Of a stretch of DNA of 64,000 nucleotides, positions 51,301 through 64,000 are shown piece by piece. Below the pieces are notes generated by a model, which saw only the letters and a program-made list of their open reading frames with translations, searched no databases and was not told the origin of the DNA. Position numbers and translations under genes: made by a program. Within the stretch, counting starts at the first letter, position 1; every line of letters starts with the position of its first letter. Source of the stretch: Callaeas wilsoni (Eukaryota; Chordata; Aves; Passeriformes; Callaeidae); the NCBI GenBank assembly GCA_013398955.1, contig VWPU01012176.1:47912-111911 (forward strand). The letters are read 5' to 3'.

Positions 51301-52089
51301 TGGCTGTACATCTTAATAAAGCAAAGAAGAGTGCAGAGCGTGTCAAACAAATTCACCTCCTTGGTGTAAGTGTAAGGCTGCTATAATGGCACACAGCAGC
51401 GGGAGATACAGATAGGACCCTTGATGTGTTAGCAGAGCATATTGACTTATATCAGTCCTTTTGCCTGGTTTAAAATTGATCCCCTTAGAAAAGTTAAATA
51501 TCACCTATGTTTGTAGATTGCTAGACAGCTATTAAGATAATGCTTTTATAAATACAGATGGTGCCCTTATCAAAATTACATGGCAGTAAATAGATGCCAG
51601 TAGAAATAATATGACACTTTGATTAGCTAATAAAATGAAGCACAAATAGAATGGGGATGCTAAGTTGCTCTGACAGTTTTCATACTGTCTTATTTATTGC
51701 TCATTTAGCTTTGATAAGTTTCTATTACAGTTTTGGCTTCTTAAACAATTCCTTTGAACTTTTAATTTTTGAACAGTAATCTATATTTTATTGACTTGGG
51801 TGAAAAATCCTCATTGTCAATAAGCTCTTCATCATGATAGTAAATGTTATCATTCTTCTTAAAGTAAATTGATAGGCCAAATTGCATAATGTAAGTCATG
51901 GAGATAAAAGTGGCAAAGAGAGCGCCAATTAATGTTACATGAAAATTATTGATTAGAGCAAATTATTGCTGAAAGTTTGGCAAGCAATATTGGTTCAGTG
52001 ATTGGTGGCTTTTTATGCCATAGTGAAAGACTTGTATCAGGACATTGGATGACAAACTGTACAGAAGGACTTTTATGCTTTGGAAGCAG
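45307..52089. other. Noncoding AT-rich sequence, possible conserved elements
   Basis: No gene or young mobile element. The stretches 48,430-48,760, 49,900-50,230 and 51,360-51,960 are AT-rich yet of high complexity, with many TAAT/ATTA cores, and free of simple repeats. In birds such texture often goes with conserved noncoding elements around developmental genes, but only alignment to other species could show it. Open frames between 50,435 and 51,100 are short and unrecognised. Confidence 0.5.
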
Positions 52090-52200
52090 GCTTACAGTGT
52101 AGTCTAAGTACTTAAGGCAAGATACTCCATTGTTCAAAAGTGGCGTAACTCCATTAACTTCAGTGGGATTGAGACATGGCCTGTTCACTTTTAAATCTGC
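52090..52200. repeat. Possible ancient amniote repeat remnant
   Basis: AAGTGGCGTAACTCCATTAA followed by CTTCAGTGGGATTGAGAC resembles an old sauropsid interspersed repeat whose copies contain 'gtaactccattgacttcagtgg'. The alignment is short and from memory, so this is tentative. Confidence 0.4.
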
Positions 52201-55200
52201 TGATCTTAGATGTGAGGAAAATACTGCCTGTCACTTGAGTCATATTGGAAAAATGTGTTCATTGATGCACTTCTTGGGATGGTTAATGGCAGTGATAATC
52301 AAGAAGCAGACAGCAGTTGAGAAGAGTGCAAATGGTATGTGGGTCATTAACATCATCTTACCAGCATAATGCTGACCAATATTTCTGCCTTTTTGGTACT
52401 TAACAAAACTTGACTTAGTGACTCAAACGCAGAAAATGATTATAACCTGCCACAGTTTAAAAATCTTTCTAGAAACTTCTGGCTGGCGTCACTTTCTCAG
52501 AGAGTACAAAGCTAACTTTTGTTCTTTTCTTGCAACCTGTTGCTATTATTAACCCTGTGGTGTCCAGTAAATGTGTTGAGCTAGATCTCCTCTTCCACTT
52601 CTGCAGAGAAGAAAAGGTCCCCGTGCCCGTGTTCCTATGCAGTGTGTTCCTCTGCACCTTGTGAAGCAGCAGTGCTGTAGTTGGATGTGACACCCAGTTC
52701 TCCTCAGTCTTACTCAATAATTACTGCTGCGATGGTGTCACTCTGCCAGTAGCCAGCAGTTTGACATAACGTTCAGGGAACCAACTGTCAGCCAGATGGA
52801 AAGTGGGAACAAGCTTTCCAGCTGCCACAGTCTTCTGGAGCCACACTGAGCATCCCAGTTCAGATTTCTATAGCCCAGCTATAGCTCCACTTGCCCACAG
52901 GCACAAGAGCATTGTCCTCCTCTCTTTGTAGGCCCTGCCTACCACCAGGGCTGGGCTTGGGGGACATAAATTTATCTTCTCAAATTTAGACAGTTGATGT
53001 GAGGAGGATGCACAGCTTGTTGTAAATACTGTTGACTGAATGGAAAGTTTCCAGCTGTTGCGCCCTCACTAGGAAGTGTCAGTAGAAAAGGCAAAGGCAT
53101 CTTAGATTATTTCTCTCAGGATCCCTGCAATCAAGATTCCTTATGAAGGGGTTGGTTTGGGATGATGAAGGCATTTTAACCTCTGATTAATCCTATAGAT
53201 TTAGCCCAAACGTTGCAAATAGCTCATTGTTAGAGAGTAGGTGGGACACATACTTAGTTGCCAGATGGAAAAAATCCTTTTAGGTGTCCAAGTCCCAGCG
53301 TGTGAGCTTAATGGAATCATCTTGTTGTTTTTGCTTTCACTTTTTCTTGTAAAAATTTAAAAACCTATTTTCCAAATAAATGAATTGAAGAAATCCCAAA
53401 CCATAAGAAACCCCCCCCTTCAGATTTCACATCTTTATGGCTGCATTGTCAACTTGATGCATGAGGTTTTAGCTGTGCAAATCCCTTTAATGCAAGTGGG
53501 AGTTGTACAGCTAAAGATTTATACATTGACTTTAGAATAATATTGCTTCATCTCTTTCTCTTTTTTTTTTCCTTTTTTTCTTGCCCCCTACTGATTGCCT
53601 CCCCAGATTTCCCCCTTTGCTCTTTAATGAAAACGACAGGCTAATTCTATGACTCTCTTTCTGTAGTGAGAAGCAGGCATGATGATCCCTTCCTACTCAC
53701 TGAACAGGCTAAGTCCAAGGGAGTGATATGTGAAGGTAGTGATAATATGTGAGTATTAAGGTTGTAGTGAAAATCCTTTATCTCATCAGTGATTTCCACA
53801 AAAAAAAAAAAAAGTGTGAAACAGTCAATACTGCAGAACCCCATCCCAGTGAAAAAATACTTTTTTTTTTAAATGGGTTTTTTTTAGGATGACTGTGTCA
53901 GCCTTTCTGGCTAAAATTTCCTTCACTGCTTATAAGTAATGTGGTTGACACAAACAGATGTACATAAATCTAACATTTCAAGGAAGATCATGCCATATCC
54001 TATCTATATGACAGGGCAGAATTTGAACAGTCTTGTGCTAGCCTGTGGGCATAATGCAAATTCCCTGGGCTGGAGAGACTTGGTTTTGCTCCAGAATTTC
54101 AATTGGTTGTCACCTCATTTTTAAAAAATGGGCTCACTCAACGCAGCTGTGTTATAGTGGTTTCCTTCCTTATATCAGGAGGGGACAATTTACCTAAGCA
54201 TTGAATCCTTTGGGACTGTGAACAATAAAACCCCCTTTGTCCCCAGTTTGTATTAGAAAGTGCATTCTCTCAGTCTTCTTTTGTCCAGAGAATTTTCCTT
54301 GCTTCCTAGTATACGACTTGGGAACTGTTTATTGCCCGTGTAGGAGGATATGCGGCTGGGTGTCTTCTTTTTTAATCCAAGGGAAAAGGCAGGAATTGTT
54401 GCCCTTCTGGGTAGGGGTGATAATCCTACAGAGCCCAATCCCTGTCAAAGCGAGAGTGCAACCCAGGTGGAATTCAGAATACCATAAGAAAGGTATTTTG
54501 CCAAAATGTTTGTCTACAGAATGGCAGAGATTAAAGCCCTTCTAGCTCTGATTGGATTACCATGGACCAGAAGCACTTTAATCTCTACCACTGTGGCTTT
54601 GGGGGAAGCCAGTGATTGAGACACATGGCGGGACCATGCTGAAGAATCGGATGACTGCACTTAGCTCTTTAATCTTCTAGTCCTGTGGCTGTTGTAGAAA
54701 AATATTTAACTGTTGCAGCAGAGAAATAGGTAGTGAGTAGTTATTTTACCTTTTACTATGTGAAGAAAATAAAAATTGCACATTCTCCCCTCCAGAGTTG
54801 TGGAAGCAGCCTGTGTGCGATAGCCTGACTCAGAGCCCCTGCTCAAAACACAGTATTGCGTAAGCTGGTGGTTGAGATTAATGTAAGCACATAATAGCCA
54901 ATACTGCAAATCAAAGGTCTCTGAAACCTAGTACCATGTCTCAGACCAGCAGCAGATGCCAGTGGAAGGGTATTAAGACAGAGTATATTTAAAGTGACTT
55001 TTTTTCCCCAAGGCTGACAATAGTCAGTATTTTCTGGACACTTCCTGAATAATTTATGTTTAAATGCTCTGTTTTGTGCATAAGAGAGGTGGCAGACTGA
55101 GCTATTCAAAAACAATTCCAAGTATAGAAATGCCCTTTTGGAGAAAGGAGGAACATAGAAGCGTGAAATACTAACACCCAGTTTTGGATTATATGCAGGT

Positions 55201-58200
55201 CAGTAAAGAATAACAGGGAATAATAAATGGGAATCTGAGCAACGTCTCTTTTTCAAGTCCCAATCAAGAAAGGATACATTTAGTAAATAACATAAGATAC
55301 GGGTGAGGTGGTGAAAATTGTTGTAAGAGGTGTGGCCAGTGGGATACAGGATGCTGTGGGACCTGAAGGGTGTCCTTCTCAAGTATGTAAGGGTCCCCAG
55401 CACAATTTCAGCTTTGTGTGCGTAAACTATTCTGGTGTTGTTACATCAGGCTACCCTCAGTTTCCCAGGAAAGAAGCTGGGGGTTGCTGTGAGACTGAGG
55501 AAGTCGCTAAAACCTGCTTCTAAGGTTGGGTATTTATTAATAGCAAACAGCTCCACATAAAGAACCCTTCTCACTGGCAGTTTCTTGGGCTTCAGCAAGA
55601 GCAAAAGCCTTACCTCTTGTTCAGCTTGAGCTGGAGTGGCAGGGCTGGAGAAGAAGCAGTGGCGCTCACCCATTTTGAGAATGGGAATGAAATCTCTACA
55701 AGGCTCAAAGAGGCAGGAAAGTCATGTGGCTGTTTTCTTTGGTGGAGCTTAGGCCATCATAAAAGCACAACTCCCAAAACCAGAAGTTGTCTTAATTCCC
55801 ATTATCATTCAGCATTAGGAGTCTGGTCCTTCAGTGAAGTGGCTGCACATTCAGCCTTTGAAAAAATATGGACAGCTTCAATTGGAAGTGTGTGTAATGC
55901 CATGTAGACGTCTTTAATTTTTAAATGATTCTTCAGACGAGAAGAGTAAAGCTGTGTAATCCATATGTTTTATATGCTATTGTGCCAGCCTTTCATGGTG
56001 AGAAGCTAAATATTTTTGTCATTTTAGTTAGTTTATATATGCTGCTCTTGGTTTGCTGGCTGAGTGAAATGTCTGATGTGTCCCACCCTGATGTCTGCAT
56101 TTGGAAGGAGGATGAAGTGAAATGAACCCTATAAGCCAAACATGGAGTTCCTTTCCGTTCTTTTATTAGCTTTTACTTGCCAGATTCTAGTGGCTTTTGT
56201 ATAGAGAACATAACATTGCAAAAACAGTGGATGTTTATGGAAGGCAAAGCATAACTTAATAAATACAGCATAGATGTTACGAGAATGGATGCTCTTTCGC
56301 TAAGTACAGAAGCTACATATGGTGCTGATAGCAAATGCCATATGTTTGTAGAAGAGGCTACATTTGCACAGTGCCTTTTTCTCAGACCTGCTAATCTGTG
56401 AAAAATAACAATTCTGTTTAATACTGCTGGTTTTGGCCTCTTGGTTTTGTCCTTTAACTTCTGTGAAATATTTGCAGTCAGAATGAATCTGGACACGTAG
56501 GTCTGCACTCACTCCTCTTCAAGGCCACTTAATCCTAATGGAACCCATCTGAAATGCCCCTTACTCTAATCATGGTGCTACAAAATTAGACTGGCCTTTA
56601 TATTGTGGTTCCTGACACTCCAAATCCTGGGTGCCTATCTCTCTGGTGACACATCTGCCAAAGGAAAGTACTCATCCATCACCAGTGTCACCTGTGGTCT
56701 GCTGGCAGTGATGTTGTCACAGCAGAAATATGCTGGAATCTGGGCTCTCAGTCTGGGAAAAGATTTGGATCCAGGTGTCCAACCTTTCTGTTGCCATTAC
56801 CATCAGTGTATGGCATAACACAGCTACTGACATCATTTCCTCTGCTAGATGGTCCTATGTGGAGCTGCTGGTGCTGCATTCAGAGAATGGGAATAGGTGC
56901 CTATGCTCAGGAGAAGGTTCTGGGCTGTGGATGCAGGTAACCACCTGGTGCCTTGTTTCATGGAGTTTTGAAAGGGGATAAGGCTTTGAGTATACTCAGC
57001 AGTAAGCTTTCCTCTTTGGTTAAGGCCACGTGCTTGATATGAGTCTTCTGAGGTTTCTCACACTCCAGTGCTCTCTTGAGGTTGGCTCCTACATGCCCTT
57101 GGGGTCAATGTATCTACCTCTGCGTTTCAGGTTCCCTTTTGGGACCAACTTTCTAAAAATGTATGCCTTGCAAAGCCTAGTTGTAGGTGCCCAAGCCTTT
57201 TATGGGATCCAACCTGCATCTTAAACCTGCTTAGTTAGAGAGTTGATTAGGTAGCAGCCATACCTCGAATGAATGCTGCTTCCAGGAATATCCCTGGCTT
57301 TTAAAGCTAAAGATGCTTGGATTAACTAGATCTCTCTCTGAATGTACCAGTCATAAATGGACTAGGCAGAGCCTCTGGTAGTTCTAGGTGTTTTAAAAAT
57401 AATTATTTTTATTTGTTCATTGAAGAAAAGCATCTGGAAACCATTGTGTAAGTAATTTAGTTGAGCAAGCTTTTTTGCAATAGGCAATAGAGAGTTAATT
57501 CTCGGTGTTGTCAGCTGCTTTCAGTTTTAAACACGTTGCAGATTCAGAAGACAGCCATATAGAAAAGAATGTTATGTTAATGTGACAGCAATCACAGACA
57601 CTGCTATTGAAAACTCACTGTTGCTCGCCCCTCCAAAATTAACATCATAACCTTATGTCAGTGACTCACTATTATCCTAATACCTGTTTTTGGATTCTGT
57701 CCAGTCCCATTAGATATCCCTATGTTGATTGCTCTGTTACTGGTGAATGTTAATTGCCTCCAAATCTCAGTGGAGTTCAAAAGCTTAGGGAAAAAAGTAC
57801 TGACTGGTAGAGCTGCTAGTTTCATTAACAGGCAAGTAAATAATGAATCTGTTCAGAGATATGAGTGAAGTGCCTGAGACATGAGATAATACCAGCTGAT
57901 CTTACATCTTTCTTTGCATGTCTGTCATATGTTATTAATTACATAGCAGAGTAAGCCATTCCAACTTTGAACATTGAAATGATACCAGTAGTGCCTGTCC
58001 ACAGGCAGTGTACCTTAAGAGGTAGTCAGGCTCTGTGCCATTCCTGTCAGGATTCTCATCTCCTTGACATTAAATAATGCCCCTTATTGCATTTTAAGAT
58101 GATTTTTAGAGTTATTGTGACTATTTAATTGAGATTATGATGTCAAAACAGGGTTATAACAAGCCTTGTCACATGTCATTTAGTATTTTTTCCTCATTCT

Positions 58201-61200
58201 GATAATGCATATTAATTTTGATTTTTTTATATAAAGAAACTGCCTTTCTGCTTTGCTTTGAAGGAGAGTGGAGATCTTGATTACTTCTCCTTTTTTTTTT
58301 TTCTGTTTCTTTTAATCATTGAGTTTTAAATAAGATCCTTGCACACTCCCCCTTTTCAACACCAGAAACCTCTAGATGGAAAATCCCCAGTGTAATCCCA
58401 TTCTGAGTTTGCTTCTTGTAGCATATTTTCTACTTTAGGTACCTCTTCTGCTAGTTTTTAGTTTGTAAAAAGGTTGGTAGCACTTACAGAGCAGAAATAA
58501 GTGATGTGAAGGATATACTGTAATCACATACTGCAGAATAATTGCATATTTTATATCACTGGTTTTCAGTTGGTTGATAATATTTAATCTCCCAGTAGAG
58601 ATCTATAATGACTCATTTTAGACACTGACCCTCTAACTTCATTTCAGGAATGAAATATTTCCTAATCCAGTAATTTCTGTCTATGCCATCATGTCATGTA
58701 GATAAAGAAAAGCAACTCCAGGCACCCACTGCTAGACTGCTTAACAAAAAAAAGTCAGCAGGTGAATTACTTGCTGAATGCTAGGCTGAAGTCAAATGCT
58801 AGCCAAATGTGTTATGGCTATATGAAATCTGTATTAGGGTAAGTAAAGCGACATTGCTGTTTTTGTGATTTTAAATGATTGTTAGGCTGTTATAATGCAT
58901 ACCCATCTGATAGGCAGAACGTGTCTAGATTAACATGAGTTTTTTAAGCGGCGTAAATGTGATTCAGCCAGTAGTCGAAAGGTGAACAGAAGTCAAGAAT
59001 TTCATTACGAGGCTCACTCCAGAACAAAGGAGGTGAGAGAGAGAAGCAGAATAATTAATAGTATTACATTTTTTGTGGAAATTAACTTGACAGGCAAGTA
59101 GTGTTTATTGTAACAATCCTGAGCATTTGAATCTTACCCATGTTTTCACCAGGAGTACTAAAAAATACATGTAGCAAACGAGCAGAGGGCCAAACACAGT
59201 GTGTTTGGAAGGTCTCTAAGGTAAAGATGGTGGGTGACTGAAATAAGCTGGTGTAGCCACACTGAAGCACATATCTAGCTGCCAGGATTTCACAGCTTCT
59301 GAGCATTAAAAGCGTTCCATTCATTTCCATGCTGAAAATGTTGGTCATGATCTTCTCTAGCTGGTTAGTAGCTCTCATTGTGAAGATACACTTTTCCTAT
59401 GAAGCCCTATTTCACTGCATCCCACTACTGTTCACATTCATGAAGAATTTCAGGAAAAGGAAGGACTCTACATGTTATATCTTGTAAACAATTATGCATT
59501 TCATTTTTTGTTTCTAGAGTTCACGATAACACAAACTGTATGCTAAGGCAGGGAAAAAGAGATTGAGTAAAAGATTATTTACTGTTTATTTTGTTTTATC
59601 AAGTGAGTATTTTGTTTTGTATGTATATAAATGTATTCATGTTTATTATAAGATCATATTTCTGTAGCTGTCCTGTAGCCCTGAAGCATGCACGTGTCCC
59701 TGATGTCAGAGGAAGTTTTTCTATAAGTGGACTAAAGTGGGGCTGAATATATTTACTGTAGGTTGTGAGTCACAGATCTAGTTCCCATTTTCCTTCCTGG
59801 ATTCAAGCAGCCCTAACATCTCTGTCTTTCCATGCGCCCTGCTACTGAAAAGTTCCTGGCTGAAACAAATTTCCCATTTCTGCCACGTCAGTGCTGGCCA
59901 GAGGAGAAAGCAGCAGGTAGGGTACTGAGGAGGTACTGCTCATCTCTGCCTGCATTCCTTTCCCATCTCACTGCTAGGTGTGAGCTCAGGTCAGGGACTT
60001 TCAGGAAAAGCCTGCCCCAGGCTAAAAGGGAGGACGGTGGCATGTGTTACTTGCCAACCATTAGGACATGGAGATGTTACACCATTTTGTTCAGTAGGAG
60101 TTTGTTTGATGCTTAGAAATTGTATACTTTCTGCTGAGTGCAGGCACCGAAGTCAAGCATTCTGCAGTGCAATGGACACTTGACTTGGTGCAAAAAGTGA
60201 AACAAAACCCCAGGTGTGGTAGTTTGGTGGGGGTCAAATTGAACTTAGATAAAAACATCACCACCCTCCATTTGCATAAATTATTAGAATGTATGCTAGG
60301 ATTTAATTTAGCCTGATGACTCTGCTAAGATGAAATTCTCTGTTTGCCTGTGAATTTTGGTGTCAAGAGTGGGGATCACTGTTGCTGGAGAGTGTTTAAG
60401 AGAAATAAGCCAAAAATAGAATCATTTCCATAGCTTAGGAAAAAACCCCATAGAATAATAAAAAATAATCAGCTGTTGGAAAGAATGAATTTTGTGCTCC
60501 TAATTTGCAGAAATCCCAGCAGTTGCTACTGTGCCCAACCACTCACCAATACAATAAAATATAATTACATAATTAAATACAATATAGGATTTCCATAATC
60601 GGGAACTTTATTTCCTTGTCACAATACGGGAGTTGCTGTGGTTGAAGCTCACAATTTGGCACTGTAACTATTAGTAGATGCAAATGTATCACGTGCTAGG
60701 CTGGATTCTCCTACAGGGGCACTTCCCAATCTGGGTGAAAATGGTTTGCTGCAGAGAGTGGAAGCTTTGTAGGAGGTTGCCTAAGATGCAACCTCCTTTT
60801 GGACGAGGAGGTATCTTACAACTGTGTTTTGCTTTGTTAAATCAAAGCTTCTTTCTCCCACTGCTGTTTGTTTGGATTGGTGCCATGTGTCTTTTGCTAA
60901 GCCCAGAACTTGCTAGAAGCTGAAATTCAAGATAATGAGTAACTTTTAAGGGTGGAAATTTTCTTAGAACCTGATTTTCCACTGCTGATGACAGCAGAAA
61001 CTTGAATAATTAGAACTATAGAGACAGACACTTAAACTTTGATACAACAGTCTCTATTCAGGTGAGTACTGTCTATGTGAGACAGGAGCAGTAATCCTAG
61101 TTTTATTGCTGCATTTTCATTTGGACAGTCATTTGTGTGAAATTCTGCATTATACAAGACTGGTTTGTTAGCTGCAAACAGTAGCAGACACAGTAGCAAA

Positions 61201-63141
61201 ACATCTGGATCCAGTGCTGGGCAATGTTGTCATGAAAGGTAACCATGGAGGTGCAGTCCTTAAAGCTTCTAAAACCTGAATGTGTGAGGCATTTTTGGAG
61301 TTTATAGGTTTGAGGACAGAAGGAATTATCTGACTTTTAGGTTGTTTGGAGTTGTTTTGTATAAGATACATACAGATTGAAAGAGAGACTAGGAATTAGA
61401 TTTAGGAGGAATGAAATGAAGCCATCTTAGCTGTAATAAAGTGTCCAAGTAATCAGGTATTGCCACCATGATGAAAATCTGTGTCTTTTTGTGTATAACC
61501 ATATGAACATAAAGGCAAACATGAAGTGCTGTGCTGAGATGAAGAACTGTTTTGGTTATCTGCAGGGCAGATTGGTGACAAGTCATGGCATTGGTGACAA
61601 GTAATGTTGCTTCTGATTTTGCTCTCAATTTATCTTTCAATCCTTTTGTTCCACTCAAGCTTCTGCTCTTGTGTCTTTCCACTCCTATGGGCCTGCCTTC
61701 ATTTATTGCAGTTCATCAGTGGCGTAGTCCTCATCTCATTAAAATCAGTGGCAGATCTGTTACTGACCTTAGTGATGCAAGAAAAATCCCAAGTCTTGCT
61801 TATCCTAATCAGTCAGATCATCATCATTAATTTAATGATCTGAAAATCCATCAAAACACAGCATACTTTTAATTTACCTGCTGACATGCAATGTGCATAA
61901 TCCTGAGACTTCAAGCAAAAGTTTGTGTTCTGAGTTTCTCCCTAGCCCAGCAGCTGCCTTGCTTGTATTTTAGCTTTTCTGAAAGTCAGAGTTTGAAGAA
62001 CTGTAGACTTTGAGGTTGGCATTTTCTGTTTGTAGGCTACAGAATCTACTGACTTTTGAGTAATCTGTGTCGATGTGCACGTAGAGTACTTTCACAGTCA
62101 TAATCTTGAATAGTTCAAATTTAATTATGATGAGAGATCCTGTATTTCATTTATATGTAAAATTAAAAGAAAATATGCAGAAGCTAATCCTTTTCAGAGA
62201 CCGACTCCAAATATTTCTGAGCTAAAATGTTTGTAACATAGAAGTCTTATTAAAATTCCTATTTCTACACATTTTAGTAGTAATTTGGTTTAAAAATTGC
62301 AAGACTGTAGTTTCATTTGACTGAGAGAAGAATTATGAGACTATAGACAGTCTAACTGCAGTTCTAACAATGCTAAAATCCATTATAAATCAGAAAGGGA
62401 GGGAAAAGTACACATGCCATAATAATTTATTTGACAGTGCTATTGAATATACATACAGCTCACAGATTCTATGTTTCTAGTACACTAAAAATAAGAAGGC
62501 TAAGCATAGGAACATTATTTTTAATATGAGGATGCAGTGCTAAAGAGGAGAGAAGGTTTTGTAATGATAATGAGGCTGCTGAGCACCATGGTATACTGGC
62601 TTCTGTTTATGCAGACTCCTGCACCAGCTGAAGAAAAAAGAAAGGCAGAAAAGTAAAGAAGGCAATGCAATTTGCATCTCTCTATATTTTCCTTTTTTCC
62701 TCCTCATCTTCTTATTAGGGAGCTCCTCCTAACATGTTTTTTGAGCTGTTGCTTTCCACAGTCCGGTGTCAGAAATGGCAAGCCTTAGGATGGATTAGAA
62801 AATGTATGGTGGCTTGACTGTGTCCTGCTGGTATGGTTTGGTGGGGATGTGGAGTGAGAGAATGTCTGATTGCCTCCTGTCACATCTTCAGAGTGAAAAT
62901 GTAGCTATTATCTTGTCCTCTGAATTCCTCAAAGGTCACTTAAATCCGAGTGGTCACTATTGGGATGTATTTTGGGAAGCAAATTTTGTACCAGGGCTTA
63001 GAAGTACAGCTGTGATAGTCTGTAGAGGTAAAGCTAAATGGATTTCGTGTATGGGAACACGAGCTGGGCATTTTTGATGTCTTTATGAAGTGGATTCACA
63101 AAATTTATTTGAGCTTTCCGTTTGGCTGTCAGTGATAGAAT
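52201..63141. other. Noncoding AT-rich sequence, no gene seen
   Basis: Eleven kilobases of mostly single-copy-looking sequence. Poly-T/poly-A runs occur at about 53,560-53,580, 53,800-53,813, 53,860-53,870 and 58,290-58,301. Open frames are short; the largest (about 110 codons, 56,173-56,508 minus; 54,237-54,545 plus) are unrecognised. The part 57,560-58,240 has the even, AT-rich texture of possible conserved noncoding DNA. A 13-bp direct repeat, ATTGGTGACAAGT, occurs at 61,571 and 61,590. Confidence 0.6.
61571..61602. repeat. 13-bp direct repeat, 19-bp period
   Basis: ATTGGTGACAAGT occurs twice, separated by CATGGC. It is a small local duplication with no inferred role. Confidence 0.85.
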
Positions 63142-63213
63142 ATGTCTACCAATAATATGCTTCTTGTTTTAGTTCTTATGTCTACCAATAATATGCTTCT
63201 TGTCATAGTTCTT
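63142..63213. repeat. 36-bp tandem duplication
   Basis: Two adjacent 36-bp copies (63,142-63,177 and 63,178-63,213) begin ATGTCTACCAATAATATGCT and differ at only two positions near the end. The near-identity in single-copy surroundings points to a recent tandem duplication, and copy number may vary between individuals. Confidence 0.95.
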
Positions 63214-64000
63214 TTTTCAGGCAAAACGCTGGTTCTGTAATGTTAATCTTTGCAATATTGCAGTTATGGATAAGGCTCTGATGGCTTTTTCTCTGAATGA
63301 GTCACAAAATCTGATTAATGTACAGGTATAGCTGGCTTCTTTATTTGTATTTAAAAACTCTGTTTAATAGGAGCAATAATAAGTATCAAGCAAAATATAA
63401 TTGTGCTCATAGTTCAGTTACAATTGGCTGTCCTGAAGGACTGTGCTTTGTAGTACTGGTCTGTGCTCTAACTGCTCAGAAGTGCACTGTTGTGTGTTAC
63501 TGCCTAATTGGTGAACTGTAATTGCCTATATTGAGAACTGATCTTAAAAGTTAATCTATGCTAGAGTCAGGAAGATTAATTGGGGCAATCACCATCTCAT
63601 AGATTTCTAGTAAAGTGACACCTCCTTAAAATGGTTTGCTGTGAGTGCAGTGCAGTACAAAATGGAAGACAGACAACGCATGCCTTCCACATGTGCTCTC
63701 TGTTGTCCAAAAGCTTGTTTGTAACTCAGCATACCTTCACCACATACCTTCTGGCCACAAGATTTTAGAGGGATTTTGGATGAGAAAAGACACACAAGAC
63801 TTGAATTACACTTTTCTACGCAAAATCTGTGATCACATTGGTGGGAGCTAAAGCTTCTGTCCCTTTCAGATTTGCTGTAATCATGTGTTTTGATTTCAGC
63901 GAGGTTCTGTTGGCTGGTTTATAGCATGCAGGACTGAGACCCAGCCACGCTTCCACCTAGCCGTGTGCCTGGAGTATCCTTCTGTAGGGGTTTGGGTTCT
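63214..64000. other. Noncoding sequence, no gene seen
   Basis: Short open frames only, overlapping on opposite strands, with no recognisable domain. No repeat is seen. Confidence 0.65.

Noticed and set aside
60771..60797. Perfect 10-bp hairpin AGGAGGTTGC / GCAACCTCCT with 7-base loop
   Set aside because: About one such stem is expected by chance in 64 kb when all short loops are allowed, and the stem does not extend to microRNA-precursor length.

Overview
The window reads as vertebrate nuclear DNA, most likely from a bird and plausibly a passerine. It is AT-rich and CpG-poor, shows no dense gene packing, and no open reading frame in it behaves like a real coding sequence. Its recognisable repeats are CR1 LINE fragments of avian type and one solo LTR of an endogenous retrovirus. 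These repeats were recognised from memory of the families, not from a search. I found no exon, tRNA, rRNA, convincing microRNA or CpG-island promoter. The window is best described as intergenic or deep-intronic sequence.

Layout. About 1-20.1 kb is mostly single-copy AT-rich sequence with small microsatellites, one 13-base C run and possible remnants of an ancient amniote repeat near 10 kb. A short CR1 3' tail (minus strand) lies at about 20.17-20.27 kb. From 25.6 to 36.7 kb the mobile DNA is concentrated: a long minus-strand CR1 (about 25.57-26.77 kb), a much older CR1/L3-like fragment beside it (about 27.15-27.50 kb), a 670-bp solo LTR with a perfect 5-bp target duplication (30,120-30,789), a plus-strand CR1 in two blocks (31.84-32.73 kb) and an old plus-strand CR1 piece (36.49-36.69 kb). 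From 36.7 to 64 kb the sequence is again mostly single copy, with long, even AT-rich stretches that could be conserved noncoding elements, two possible ancient repeat remnants (41.2 and 52.1 kb), an AT microsatellite pair (45.26 kb) and one 36-bp tandem duplication (63.14 kb).

The elements do not form a pathway; they record successive insertions and repairs. The most informative details are the solo LTR with its exact CTGAA duplication and retained CpGs, a perfect 13-bp palindrome inside the plus-strand CR1 that looks like a template-switch mutation, and a roughly 60-bp copy of upstream sequence at the internal junction of the same CR1. I saw no sign of a new multi-gene system and do not claim one.
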